The translations under genes were made by a program, and so were the position numbers. Positions 1 through 7,186 of a stretch of 17,512 bases of DNA are shown here, in pieces; positions within the stretch are counted from its first letter, which is position 1; every line of letters starts with the position of its first letter. The notes below the pieces were generated by a model. That model was not told the DNA's origin. It was given only the letters and a program-made list of their open reading frames with translations, and did not search any database. The DNA comes from Candidatus Woesearchaeota archaeon. GTDB lineage: Archaea; Nanobdellota; Nanobdellia; Woesearchaeales; UBA10216. The stretch spans positions 1 to 17,512 of the forward strand of contig JACPBT010000006.1 in NCBI GenBank assembly GCA_016180145.1. Reading direction: 5' to 3'.

Positions 1-1548
1 TCCCGTCCTTTTGGTGAGGGTGATTCTGCGTGGCATTTTTCTGTTGGTGATTACATTGGCTCGTCTGACAGGCCAATCTGGCGTATTCCGTTTTACATAG
101 GGCAGTGGTATTATAACTATAATCCTGCTCTCGGTCCGAATGCGCCTGAGTATCCTCCTTCTAATCATTACAATTATGCGCTTATGCAGGTTGTCGGCGG
201 TGAGCGTTTTGTTCCGGTTATTATGTATAGGGCAATGGCAAGCTTTCTTGGTGTTTTTGCTGTTTATTTTCTTGTCAGGAAGCTTTATGGGATGCCTGCT
301 GCCTTGATAGCGTCATCCGGGCTGCTTTTTTCGGTTAGGGAGTATATGATTTATTTGTGGGGGCAGCAGCCGACTCTTGTTTCGGTTGTTTTTGCTCCGG
401 TAACATTCTACGCTTATTACAGGTATCTTACCTCTTATTACAGCGGTGAGAAAAAGCCTGCTTACCTTTATGTGACAGCGCTTCTCTTGTGTTCGCAGTA
501 TCTGCTTCACATTCAGGGTTTTACACTCTCAATGGCGGTGCTTGGCGCTTTCACTGTTATGATGTCTGTTAAGTATAGGAAGCTTCCTTTTTTGAGGGAG
601 GGGAAGCTGCATCTTGCTGTTGTTGCTGTGCTGATGCTTGCCGTGATTCTTCCTTTTATTATGATTTATCTTGGCACGCCTCAGCAGGTTCCCGGTGGCC
701 CTGACTTTTCAAGGCTGTTCAGTTGGGGTGTTGAGCATTCGCTTGTTGCTGGCAGTTATCCTCCTGCTTTTGTTGAGTTTTCTGCCGAGTATCCGAAGTT
801 TTTTTTGCCTCTTATTCTTCTGGGCGTTCTTTTTCTTCTCATTAAGCGCCGCTCTTCTGATATTCTTATGCTTAGCTGGCTTTTTGGGGTTTATTTCATG
901 CTTCATGCCGATATTTTTCTTGGCGTTTCTGTGGAGCGTTCTGCCCGTATGCTTATTTCTGAGCCTTCTTTGTTTTACTCCCTTATTGGAATTGGCGCTG
1001 TTTCGCTTTTTTCGTTTGTGCCTCTGCCGTCTGTTTTCAGGGCAGTTTGTAAATACGCCGTTGCAGGTGTGATAATTTCTATTCTTGTTTTTTCAACAGG
1101 CGTTGCCGCCAAGGATGCCTTGTCAAATTCCTACACCAGCATCTTCAGGATTACTCCGCCGCAGCTCGGGCTTTCTGACTGGGCGCGTTCTTCCCTTCCT
1201 GAGAATGCTTATCTTTATTATATGCCTGATAGTCAGGGTTTTAAGATTGGTAACTGGCAGTATGCCAAGATGCGTTGGATGCTTGCCGCCTCTCAGCGTC
1301 ATTTTTCCAGTTTTCCGGGTGTTTTTGCTAATAATTCTGATGTGGCTGGTTCTCCGTTCTATTTTGTTTTTGATTATTCAGATTTGGCAGTTATCCTTTC
1401 TTCTCCGCCTAATCCTTTTCAGCAGTCTGCGCAGCAGAGTGCAAATGCCTTGCAGCAGTTTGAAATTGCAAGGTTTAATGGGACGCAGCCGCTTTACAAC
1501 AGGGACAATATAAGGGTGTATGAGGTTGATGCTGAAGCTTTCAGGTAG
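1..1548 (+). CDS. GT-C-like multi-spanning membrane glycosyltransferase, 5' end outside the window
   Basis: The reading frame is open from the first base, so the gene starts upstream; the ATG at 184 is internal. The first visible residues contain GEGDSAWHFSVGDY, an acidic/His motif resembling the first extracytoplasmic loop of GT-C enzymes, where an Asp helps bind the lipid-linked donor or metal. About nine or ten hydrophobic spans follow, with GQQP in the middle, then a soluble C-terminal part of about 130 residues. The minus-strand protein at 2177-3943 shares this layout, including a D-A-Y-Q-H motif and GQWP at matching places, so I read the two as paralogues. The likely role is transfer of a sugar from polyprenyl phosphate outside the membrane; acceptor and sugar are unknown. 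It overlaps the next small gene and probably forms one transcript with it. Seen: frame, motifs, membrane spans. Inferred: GT-C function. A non-enzymatic membrane protein of the same fold is possible. Confidence 0.75.
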   Translation, partial: SRPFGEGDSAWHFSVGDYIGSSDRPIWRIPFYIGQWYYNYNPALGPNAPEYPPSNHYNYALMQVVGGERFVPVIMYRAMASFLGVFAVYFLVRKLYGMPAALIASSGLLFSVREYMIYLWGQQPTLVSVVFAPVTFYAYYRYLTSYYSGEKKPAYLYVTALLLCSQYLLHIQGFTLSMAVLGAFTVMMSVKYRKLPFLREGKLHLAVVAVLMLAVILPFIMIYLGTPQQVPGGPDFSRLFSWGVEHSLVAGSYPPAFVEFSAEYPKFFLPLILLGVLFLLIKRRSSDILMLSWLFGVYFMLHADIFLGVSVERSARMLISEPSLFYSLIGIGAVSLFSFVPLPSVFRAVCKYAVAGVIISILVFSTGVAAKDALSNSYTSIFRITPPQLGLSDWARSSLPENAYLYYMPDSQGFKIGNWQYAKMRWMLAASQRHFSSFPGVFANNSDVAGSPFYFVFDYSDLAVILSSPPNPFQQSAQQSANALQQFEIARFNGTQPLYNRDNIRVYEVDAEAFR

Positions 1549-1852
1549 GAATGTTGCATTTGCTGCCTTTGCAGCTGTCTTGGCAGTGGCAGCTCTCCAT
1601 TTTGGGCTTGTTGGCGTCCGGACAATGGCAGGAATCGTCCTTTTCTTTTTCCTTCCTTTCTATCTTGTTATGAGAAATATTCAGTTTGAGGGTGATGAGC
1701 GTGTTTTCTTTTCTTTCTTTATAGGTCTGGCGTTCTTTTCCCTGTTTATTTTCTATTTCGGGAGGCTCGTTCCATCTTTCAGGGTGTCTGTTGTTGCTGT
1801 TTTTGTTGCGCTTCTCGCTGTTTCTTTTCTTCTTGCCAGGCGTAAGAAGTAG
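1520..1852 (+). CDS. Small DUF1616-like membrane protein
   Basis: This protein of about 110 residues has three to four hydrophobic spans and ends in a basic tail (LARRKK). The central FFFLPFYLVMRNI then E-rich then FFSFFIGLAF pattern resembles the LPGY-hydrophobic-E-R-hydrophobic layout of DUF1616-like proteins and of the minus-strand protein at 1753-2190. The ATG at 1520 overlaps the upstream GT-C-like gene, which stops at 1548; the ATG at 1529 in the same frame is equally plausible. Translation is probably coupled to the upstream gene. Its last 100 bases overlap the 3' end of the convergent gene at 1753-2190. I infer that it works with its large neighbour in the membrane, since both copies of the large protein have such a partner. 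No catalytic residues are recognisable. Confidence 0.65.
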   Translation: MRLMLKLSGRNVAFAAFAAVLAVAALHFGLVGVRTMAGIVLFFFLPFYLVMRNIQFEGDERVFFSFFIGLAFFSLFIFYFGRLVPSFRVSVVAVFVALLAVSFLLARRKK

Positions 1853-2190
1853 GTTGGTATTATCAGCCCTGTGATTAGCATTGCCAGGGGCGTTAGTGCT
1901 GTCTGGTATTTGAGGTGCAGCCCTGCCAGTCCGAGGTAGTAGCTTGTTACTGCTGTTATGCCGAGTGCTGCTGCGCTTCCGATTGCGATTCTTTCTGTGA
2001 AGTCCAGTTTTTCTTTCCAGTAGTGCATTATTGCATATCCGGGGAGTATTGCCATCCAGATTAGTGCGAGTGCTGTTCTCGTTGTTGTGGCTATGTCCTG
2101 CTTGTAGAATGCAATCTTCATTACAGCTGTGATTATTATTGCTGTGATTGCCAGTTTTGTTATCTCTTTTTTTATTTCAGGTTTGTCCAA
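1753..2190 (-). CDS. Small DUF1616-like membrane protein
   Basis: This 145-residue protein has about four hydrophobic spans. The stretch WMAILPGYAIMHYWKEKLDF followed by TERIAIGSAAALGI is the typical proline-glycine plus charged-loop layout of DUF1616-like proteins. A polar, Thr/Lys-rich tail follows the last span. The start is TTG at 2190, 14 bases inside the upstream gene, with a run of six G about eight bases before it that may act as a weak ribosome-binding site. It is probably co-transcribed with, and translated from the same message as, the GT-C-like gene at 2177-3943. The tail lies opposite the 3' end of the plus-strand gene at 1520-1852. The function is unknown; pairing with a GT-C-like protein suggests an accessory membrane subunit. 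Confidence 0.7.
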   Translation of the reverse strand: MDKPEIKKEITKLAITAIIITAVMKIAFYKQDIATTTRTALALIWMAILPGYAIMHYWKEKLDFTERIAIGSAAALGITAVTSYYLGLAGLHLKYQTALTPLAMLITGLIIPTYFLRLARRKETARSATKTATTDTLKDGTSLPK

Positions 2191-3943
2191 TGCAATTCCC
2201 CCCGTTGTTGTTTTTTACTATTGATGTTGCCGCATTCTCAAATGAAATTGTCATTCCGCTTTGCAGGAATGTTTGTTTTATTGCGTTGTTGTATTGTATC
2301 AGCGGTGCAAGCTGTTGGCTTGATGTTGTCTTGTCAAAGACATAGTAGCCATACCTGCATATGTTTTTGTTGTATGGTGGCAGTTCTGATTTGTTTCCTT
2401 CAAGTTTGTAGGTGAATCCGAACAGCCCTTTCCTGAATGGCAGCCCTGTTCCGTAGTCAAGGTTTATTGAGTATTCGTATTCATGCTTAATTGCGTGCTT
2501 GTTGATGCCGTCAATGTAGTCCTGCGGGCTTATCAGGTAGTTTATTGCATGGGCGTTGTAAAGCATGGACGTCTGGTCGTATCCGTCTCCATACATGAAC
2601 ATCACCTCGTCCTTTATGTTCAGGTTTCCTTGGAGCCATTTGAACATCTCCCACCGTTCATTATACATTGTTCCCTGTGTTGATAGTGGCTGGTAGTTCA
2701 TTCCGATTATTGCTGCTGTTATTATTATTGCAGTTGCCGTTGTGTGCAGTGTTGTCCAGTTTATTTTTGCGCTGTTTTTTGCCAGGCTTATCAGCTTGTA
2801 TGCCCCGATTCCGAAGAGTGGCGCGAGTGTTACTGGCCACATGAATCTGGTTTGGAACGCCCTTGGCCCGAATCCTACGAAGCTTGCGTATCCTATTATG
2901 AGCATGTATGGCCCAAGCATCTCTGCTATGTGCGGCTTTCTTTTCCACACAACGTAAATGAATGCTGCTGCGAGTAGTGCGTATATCCCTACTGCTGCTG
3001 TATCTGATGTTATTTTTGATGGTATGCTTAGCAGTTTTGCTGCTGTTGCTGCCAGTGCTGCGCTGCCGATTGAGAGGAGTGTGTTCCGGTAGTATATGCT
3101 TATCATTCCCGCAAGTATTATGATTATTATCCATAGCTGGAAGTCCTGCAGCATTCTTACGTTTGGGAAGCCCTGGTTGACATTCTCAACGTAGAAGTGG
3201 TATCCGAATCTTTTTCCCCATGTGAAGAAGAATATTATCATGTAGTATGCGCTTATGGCTGCTGCGATTATGCCTGATGCGATTATTGTCTTTGAGGCTT
3301 TCCAGTCTTTTTTAAGTGCCGCCACAGTCAGCGCAACCGCCACGAACCCTGCAACGAATATCATTTCAGAGGTGTGGGACAGTGCAACTGCTGATGTGAA
3401 TATTATGAGCAGTATCGCTGATTTTGGCAGTTCAATCCTTGACAATGCCCAGAATGTTCCGAGAAGGAATAGTGTTCCGATAATGAATGGCCATTGCCCT
3501 ACAAGTATTCCCATGTAGAAGTTTTTTGCGAACATGAGTGTTGTTAATGGCAGGGACAGGAGCGCTATGTGCCTGTTGTAGTGCTTTACGCCGTAATACA
3601 TTACGATTGCTGATAGTATTGCTGCTATGAACACCAGCAGGTAAAGTGCGTCGTAGCTTTGCAGTCCGCTTGCGTATGACAGCATTGCTGCGAGGTGTGA
3701 TGTGCCTGGCATGTAGTAGCCGATAACTCCTTCATAGCCTGCAAGGATGTATGGCGCTTCTGTGGCGTAATTGCCTTGCTGCTTGACCCATTCTGCCCTT
3801 ACTTGGTGCTGGTATGCGTCTGCTGCCGAGTAGCCATATGGGAAGTCGTGGCTTAGTGTGTGGCTCCATAGCGTTCCTATGCCTGTCCACATCATTAGCG
3901 CAAAGAATGCTATAATTACAATCTTTTCAGCGTCAAACTTCAT
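2177..3943 (-). CDS. GT-C-like multi-spanning membrane glycosyltransferase
   Basis: This 588-residue protein has an N-terminal membrane span followed by an extracytoplasmic loop with SAADAYQHQVRAEWV, an Asp-x-x-x-His motif like those in GT-C glycosyltransferases. About eleven more spans follow, with GQWPF near residue 150. The soluble C-terminal region of about 170 residues starts near the MYNERWEMFKWLQ segment. Length and layout fit archaeal GT-C enzymes that take sugars from polyprenyl phosphate on the outer face of the membrane. The start is ATG at 3943; a TATA-like box at 3965-3974 lies close upstream, so the message is nearly leaderless. It overlaps the downstream DUF1616-like gene by 14 bases. 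It is a likely paralogue of the truncated gene at 1-1548, with which it is arranged tail to tail. Substrate and acceptor cannot be read from the sequence. Confidence 0.75.
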   Translation of the reverse strand: MKFDAEKIVIIAFFALMMWTGIGTLWSHTLSHDFPYGYSAADAYQHQVRAEWVKQQGNYATEAPYILAGYEGVIGYYMPGTSHLAAMLSYASGLQSYDALYLLVFIAAILSAIVMYYGVKHYNRHIALLSLPLTTLMFAKNFYMGILVGQWPFIIGTLFLLGTFWALSRIELPKSAILLIIFTSAVALSHTSEMIFVAGFVAVALTVAALKKDWKASKTIIASGIIAAAISAYYMIIFFFTWGKRFGYHFYVENVNQGFPNVRMLQDFQLWIIIIILAGMISIYYRNTLLSIGSAALAATAAKLLSIPSKITSDTAAVGIYALLAAAFIYVVWKRKPHIAEMLGPYMLIIGYASFVGFGPRAFQTRFMWPVTLAPLFGIGAYKLISLAKNSAKINWTTLHTTATAIIITAAIIGMNYQPLSTQGTMYNERWEMFKWLQGNLNIKDEVMFMYGDGYDQTSMLYNAHAINYLISPQDYIDGINKHAIKHEYEYSINLDYGTGLPFRKGLFGFTYKLEGNKSELPPYNKNICRYGYYVFDKTTSSQQLAPLIQYNNAIKQTFLQSGMTISFENAATSIVKNNNGGNCIGQT

Positions 3944-3964
3944 TGGCTTTGTGCTTTTCCTGCA

Positions 3965-3974
3965 ATTTATAAAA
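3965..3974 (-). promoter_or_regulatory. TATA-like box for the gene starting at 3943
   Basis: On the minus strand this reads TTTTATAAAT, an archaeal TATA-like box about 22-31 bases before the ATG at 3943. This predicts a transcript with almost no leader. Confidence 0.55.
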
Positions 3975-4034
3975 TTTCTCTTTGGTGGACGGTTGCAGGT
4001 TAATTGTCATAATTATCGCAGGGTGCATTGCTTA

Positions 4035-4146
4035 TAGCAAATCACTTTAATAATCTGAACTTTGTTCCTAATGAATAAGTGATTTGCTTATTAGGAAATA
4101 ACCTTACAAGTGTTTTTGAAGTTACGAAAATTAAGGTTATTTCCTA
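4035..4146. repeat. Double-hairpin repeat element, copy 1 (112 bp)
   Basis: Two hairpins stand side by side. The first pairs AGCAAATCACTT (4036-4047) with AAGTGATTTGCT (4077-4088), 12 bp. The second pairs 4092-4106 with 4132-4146, a perfect 15 bp stem starting TAGGAAATAACC. The first 21 bases from the TA before the element match copy 2 at 15427 at 19 positions, and both copies begin TAGCAAATC and end in CTA. The two stems of one element also start alike (TAGnAAAT). The layout is like a small non-autonomous mobile element or a REPIN. No transposase gene is present in the window. Confidence 0.75.
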
Positions 4147-4197
4147 TAACTTTGCCCTTTGCGGGGTTCTATGGCAATTGAACACGATTAAGGATGA

Positions 4198-4258
4198 GGC
4201 CTTAATGGGGGCGTAGGCGTTTTTTGAGTGTAAGCAACTTCGGCGCACTTAATCCAAT
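4198..4258. repeat. Degraded tandem copy of the 3' end of the 4249-4569 gene
   Basis: The 38 bases from 4201 match those from 4274 at 34 positions, and a further match (TTAATCC) lies at 4249 and 4326. The unit offset is 73 bases at one end and 77 at the other, so a small indel separates them. Read on the minus strand, the outer copy still encodes AYTQKTPTPPLRPHP and a stop, resembling TYTQNTPMPPL in the gene. This is a tandem duplication of the gene's 3' end that changes the reading frame. Confidence 0.75.
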
Positions 4259-4569
4259 ATCCCTAGCTCTGGGCTTAATGGAGGCATAGGCGTATTTTGA
4301 GTGTAAGTAACCCCAGGCACATACATTAATCCAAATTTTCTTGTTATTTCATAGAAATCGCTTTTATGTGGGCTTTCAGTTCCTCCGCCAGTGATAATGC
4401 TCACAGGAACACCCATAACAGAATTAGATGACTCTAAAACTTCATAACCTTTAGCTTGCAATTTGTATATTATTACTTTTCTAGCGTTTCCAAAATCTAA
4501 TCCGGGTAACTTATTCAATTCAGTCATTGCTTCTAAATCCAAATTAAATGTTTGAAAAATTTGTGACAT
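4249..4569 (-). CDS. Hypothetical protein of foreign composition
   Basis: I do not recognise this 106-residue protein. It looks soluble, has no membrane span or signal peptide, and is predicted mixed alpha/beta, with a Gly-rich segment (SIITGGGTESPHKSD) and a Pro-rich C-terminus. The start is ATG at 4569, 32-41 bases after a TATA-like box, so the message is probably leaderless. Its base use differs from its neighbours: on the plus strand, positions 4441-4500 contain 11 C and 5 G, whereas most of the window is strongly G over C. This suggests recent arrival. The last residues (GILD and stop) come from a tandem duplication that shifts frame, since the same DNA encodes FGL in the inner copy. The original protein was probably a few residues different at its C-terminus. 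It stands alone between a repeat element and a divergent operon. Confidence 0.65.
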   Translation of the reverse strand: MSQIFQTFNLDLEAMTELNKLPGLDFGNARKVIIYKLQAKGYEVLESSNSVMGVPVSIITGGGTESPHKSDFYEITRKFGLMYVPGVTYTQNTPMPPLSPELGILD

Positions 4570-4600
4570 TTTAATCTTGTAAATAGAACACGATAGTTGC

Positions 4601-4610
4601 TTATAAATCT
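4601..4610 (-). promoter_or_regulatory. TATA-like box for the gene starting at 4569
   Basis: The minus strand reads AGATTTATAA, 32-41 bases before the ATG at 4569. It fits an archaeal promoter with a very short leader. Confidence 0.55.
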
Positions 4611-4691
4611 TTTGCTTATGTTACTATTCTGAAGAAGATACGTTTGTCTTATTTTTTGTTTGATTGTTTTTGACTTAAATGTCCACCAGAA

Positions 4692-4703
4692 ACTTTATAT
4701 AAA
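4692..4703 (+). promoter_or_regulatory. TATA-like box for the GT2 operon at 4733
   Basis: The sequence ACTTTATATAAA lies 30-41 bases before the ATG at 4733 and is a strong archaeal TATA box. It probably drives the three overlapping genes from 4733 to 6670. It diverges from the promoter of the gene at 4249-4569. Confidence 0.65.
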
Positions 4704-4732
4704 CGTCGGCACGGACAGTTTTAAGTGATTTA

Positions 4733-5461
4733 ATGGAACTTTTGCTGTCAATAGTCCTGCCTACTTATAATGAAAGCGGTAACATTGAAATTCTCATTCC
4801 TAAAATAGAGGAAACTCTGGCTAAGCATAAGGTAGCTGGTGAAATAATTGTTGTGGATGATGACAGTCCTGATGGGACGGCAGAGGTTGCACGGAAGTTT
4901 AATGCAGGATATGGCAATGTCATAGTTGAAGTGAGGAAGGGTGAGAGGGGTATAGCTGGTGCTTGGATGCGCGGCTACAGCATTGCGAAGGGAAAATATG
5001 TTGCGACAATGGATGCTGATTTGTGTCATTCGCCTGAGGATTTGATGAGGATGGTTGCCAGGCTTGGTGATTGTGATTTTGTGATAGGCTCAAGGTATAT
5101 GGCTGGCAGTGGTGGCATGCAGCAGGACAAGACTTTTATTCAGCTTCTTGCAAGCCGTGTTGCTCAGAGGATTAGCCGTTTTCTTATTGGTTTGCATTTT
5201 ACTGACCCTACTCATAGCTTTCGTGTTTTCAGGCGCGAGGTTTTTGATGCTGTTAAGGGGAATGTCCGTAGTCAGGGGAATTATTTTCTTGCTGAGTTTC
5301 TTTTTTATGCTGTCAGGCGAGGTTTTAGGGTTGCTGAGGTTCCTATTGCTTATGGTAAGCGTGGTTATGGGAAGACCAAGCTTAATGTCTGGTTGGAGGG
5401 TTTGCGTTTCCTTTTTAAGGCGGCTCAGGTTTTTTTCAATACGAAAGTCCTCAGAAAATGA
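4733..5461 (+). CDS. GT2 polyprenyl-phosphate sugar synthase (dolichol-phosphate mannosyltransferase-like)
   Basis: This 242-residue soluble GT-A enzyme has the family landmarks: IVLPTYNE at residues 7-14, VVDDDSPDGT at 40-49 for nucleotide binding, MDADLCHSPEDL at 93-104 with the metal-binding DAD, GSRYM, and a C-terminal GYGKTKL segment. This pattern is that of DPM1-type enzymes, which transfer a sugar from a nucleotide sugar to polyprenyl phosphate at the cytoplasmic face. There is no C-terminal membrane domain, as in short DPM1 forms. The start at ATG 4733 follows a clear TATA box. The stop overlaps the start of the next gene (ATGA), so the reductase and cupin are probably co-translated. 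The first 250 bases are less G+T-biased on the plus strand than the rest of the gene. The product would feed the GT-C enzymes nearby. The sugar is unknown. Confidence 0.88.
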   Translation: MELLLSIVLPTYNESGNIEILIPKIEETLAKHKVAGEIIVVDDDSPDGTAEVARKFNAGYGNVIVEVRKGERGIAGAWMRGYSIAKGKYVATMDADLCHSPEDLMRMVARLGDCDFVIGSRYMAGSGGMQQDKTFIQLLASRVAQRISRFLIGLHFTDPTHSFRVFRREVFDAVKGNVRSQGNYFLAEFLFYAVRRGFRVAEVPIAYGKRGYGKTKLNVWLEGLRFLFKAAQVFFNTKVLRK

Positions 5462-6348
5462 AGAAAGTGTTTATCACAGGCGGCAGTGGCGTTGTTGGCA
5501 GTGCTTTGGCTCGTTTTCTCTCCCGCGATTACAGGGTTTTTGCATCTTATAACCGTTCTCCTCCGAAGCCTTTTGAGGGTGTTGAGTTTGTGCAGCTTGA
5601 CATAACAGACAGGGGTGCTGTTTCTTCAGTTGTCCGCAGTTTGAATCCTGAAATAATTGTGCATGCCGCCGCCTTGAAGGATGTTCGCTTTTGTGAGGCT
5701 AATCCTGAGACTGCCCGCCGTGTAAATGTTGATGGCACGGCCAATCTTGCATCTTCATGTGATGCCTTTTTCGTTTATGTCTCAACCGATTATGTTTTTG
5801 ACGGCAGTCGGGGCATGTATTCTGAGGGCGCAGTTCCTAGTCCTTGGACGGTTTACGGGAAAACAAAGCTTCAGGGCGAGGTTGAGGTTGCTTCATTGTG
5901 CAGCCGCTATGCTGTCTGCCGCACTTCAGGCATATACTCTCTTGCTGAGGGTAATATTTTGCAGCGCATTCTTGGTTCTTTCAGGCAGGGAAAGGTTGAT
6001 TCTTACTTTACTGATGTTTTTAATTCCGCAACCAATCTTGGCAACTTCTGCCGTATGCTTGGGCGCGTTATTGGGTTGGGTGAAACCGGAACTTATCATC
6101 TTGCCGGCTCTGAGCGTATCAGCCGTTACGGGTTTGCGCTTAAGGTTGCCGATACATTTAAATTTGGGCGCAGTTTAGTGCTGCCATTGGAGCTTGGCGA
6201 GGCTCGTCGCAGGGCTGAGTTGAGGCCTTTTGACCTTTCGCTTGATATTGCCCAGTCTCAGAAAAGGCTGGGTATTGGGTTTTTTGGCGTTGAAGAGGGG
6301 TTGGCGGAGATTAAAAATGAGGCAGATGCACTTAAAGGAAATATTTAG
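5458..6348 (+). CDS. RmlD-like NDP-sugar reductase (SDR family)
   Basis: This 296-residue extended short-chain dehydrogenase starts with FITGGSGVVGSAL, the nucleotide-binding glycine motif. HAAALKDVRFCEANPETA, then STDYVFDGSRGMYSE, then the catalytic YGKTK, match RmlD, the NADPH-dependent dTDP-4-dehydrorhamnose reductase, and relatives. RTSGIYSL and the C-terminal region also fit. It probably reduces a 4-keto nucleotide sugar. The ATG overlaps the stop of the GT2 gene by four bases, and its own 3' end overlaps the cupin gene. No RmlA or RmlB is visible in this window, so the product need not be rhamnose. A related NAD-dependent epimerase or a methionine adenosyltransferase regulatory-type subunit of the same fold is a less likely reading. 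Confidence 0.85.
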   Translation: MKKVFITGGSGVVGSALARFLSRDYRVFASYNRSPPKPFEGVEFVQLDITDRGAVSSVVRSLNPEIIVHAAALKDVRFCEANPETARRVNVDGTANLASSCDAFFVYVSTDYVFDGSRGMYSEGAVPSPWTVYGKTKLQGEVEVASLCSRYAVCRTSGIYSLAEGNILQRILGSFRQGKVDSYFTDVFNSATNLGNFCRMLGRVIGLGETGTYHLAGSERISRYGFALKVADTFKFGRSLVLPLELGEARRRAELRPFDLSLDIAQSQKRLGIGFFGVEEGLAEIKNEADALKGNI

Positions 6349-6670
6349 TGATGCTCGTGGTAAAATTGAGTCCATTCATTCAGGCATCCCTTTTAGGGAG
6401 ATGAACAGGTTCACCTCTGAAAAGGGTGCGGTAAGGGGCGGTCATTACCATAAGGAATCAACTGAGCTTATCTATGTTGTTGAAGGGAAGGTTGAGCTTG
6501 AGGTAAGGGATGTGAAAACAGGCAAAACGTCAAAGGTAGTCCTTGCAAAAGATGACTGCCTGCTTATAGAGCCGTATGAGGCTCATAGTGCAAGAATGCT
6601 TGAGGATACTGTCTGGATTAACGCATTGACTAAGGAGTATGACAAGTCCAAGCCTGATATTTACAATTGA
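6317..6670 (+). CDS. Cupin-domain protein, WxcM/RmlC-like
   Basis: The start at ATG 6317 is preceded by GGAG about seven bases upstream, giving 117 residues; a second in-frame ATG lies at 6326. The protein is a single cupin barrel: RGGHYHKESTELIYVVEGKV carries the first cupin motif with its metal-type His pair, Glu and Gly, and LIEPYEAHSARM carries the second motif with a His. Related small cupins in sugar clusters are 3,4-ketoisomerases (FdtA/WxcM) or epimerases acting on dTDP-4-keto sugars. It overlaps the RmlD-like gene by 32 bases and ends the operon. Together they could convert one keto-sugar nucleotide. A carbohydrate-binding or regulatory cupin cannot be ruled out. Confidence 0.78.
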   Translation: MRQMHLKEIFSDARGKIESIHSGIPFREMNRFTSEKGAVRGGHYHKESTELIYVVEGKVELEVRDVKTGKTSKVVLAKDDCLLIEPYEAHSARMLEDTVWINALTKEYDKSKPDIYN

Positions 6671-6680
6671 CAGAGTGAAA

Positions 6681-6692
6681 GATTTATATATT
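6681..6692 (+). promoter_or_regulatory. TATA-like box for the relBE-type pair
   Basis: GATTTATATATT lies 34-45 bases before the ATG at 6726. It separates the toxin-antitoxin unit from the glycan operon that ends at 6670. Confidence 0.55.
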
Positions 6693-6725
6693 ATAGCCGC
6701 TTTAATGTTTTCTGGTGAATTGAAA

Positions 6726-6917
6726 ATGTCAGGTGTAACTTTGGAGCAGTTGAACGAGAATGTTCTTGAGCTTAAGAAAGAAGTAATGACGTTGAAAGAT
6801 TACTTACGTGAGGATTTTGAGCTTGCTGATGATGTTAAAAGGGATATTGAAGAGTCCCGTAGGCGTCCTATTTCCGAGTTCGTTAAGCATGCTGATGTGA
6901 TGAAGCGGTATTCATAA
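6726..6917 (+). CDS. RelB-like antitoxin
   Basis: This small protein of 63 residues is rich in charged helices (EQLNENVLELKKEVMTLKDY) and ends in a basic stretch, like archaeal RelB-type antitoxins that wrap around a RelE toxin. I chose ATG 6726 because GGTGA lies about eight bases upstream and a TATA box sits at the right distance; the longer frame would run back through the promoter. The stop is one base before the toxin start, the usual antitoxin-toxin order. No DNA-binding domain is recognisable by eye. Base use is more balanced than in the flanking glycan genes, fitting a mobile module. Confidence 0.75.
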   Translation: MSGVTLEQLNENVLELKKEVMTLKDYLREDFELADDVKRDIEESRRRPISEFVKHADVMKRYS

Positions 6918-6918
6918 A

Positions 6919-7176
6919 ATGGCTTTTGAGATAGTCTGGGATCCTAAAGCGCTTAAAGTTCTTGATAAACTGCCTAAAGAGTATTCCCAACGGATTGTGA
7001 AAAAGGTTGATTTGTCTAAATACGACCCTGAGCGATATGCTGAACGGTTGGTTGGGGAGGAGGTTTGCAAGATTCGTGTGGGTGATTACAGGGTTTTTGT
7101 GGACATTTGCTATAGTCCTGATATAATTAAAGTTATAACCATAAGGCATAGAAGGGAAGCTTACAGGAGGATGTAG
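6919..7176 (+). CDS. relE: RelE/ParE-family toxin
   Basis: This 85-residue protein has the whole RelE fold signature: FEIVWDPKALKVLDKLPKE at the N-terminus, CKIRVGDYRVFVDI in the core, and IIKVITIRHRREAYRRM at the end with the basic His-Arg patch. RelE toxins cut mRNA in the ribosome; the ParE branch poisons gyrase. The IRVGDYR and HRREAY motifs fit the archaeal RelE group better. It begins one base after the antitoxin stop. It ends 10 bases from the convergent stop of the GT-C gene at 7187. Confidence 0.85.
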   Translation: MAFEIVWDPKALKVLDKLPKEYSQRIVKKVDLSKYDPERYAERLVGEEVCKIRVGDYRVFVDICYSPDIIKVITIRHRREAYRRM

Positions 7177-7186
7177 CTTATAATTT

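Noticed and set aside
671..1072. Long alternative-frame ORFs inside the first gene and most other genes.
   Set aside because: They lie wholly within well-supported genes and arise from the strong strand bias, which removes stop codons in other frames.
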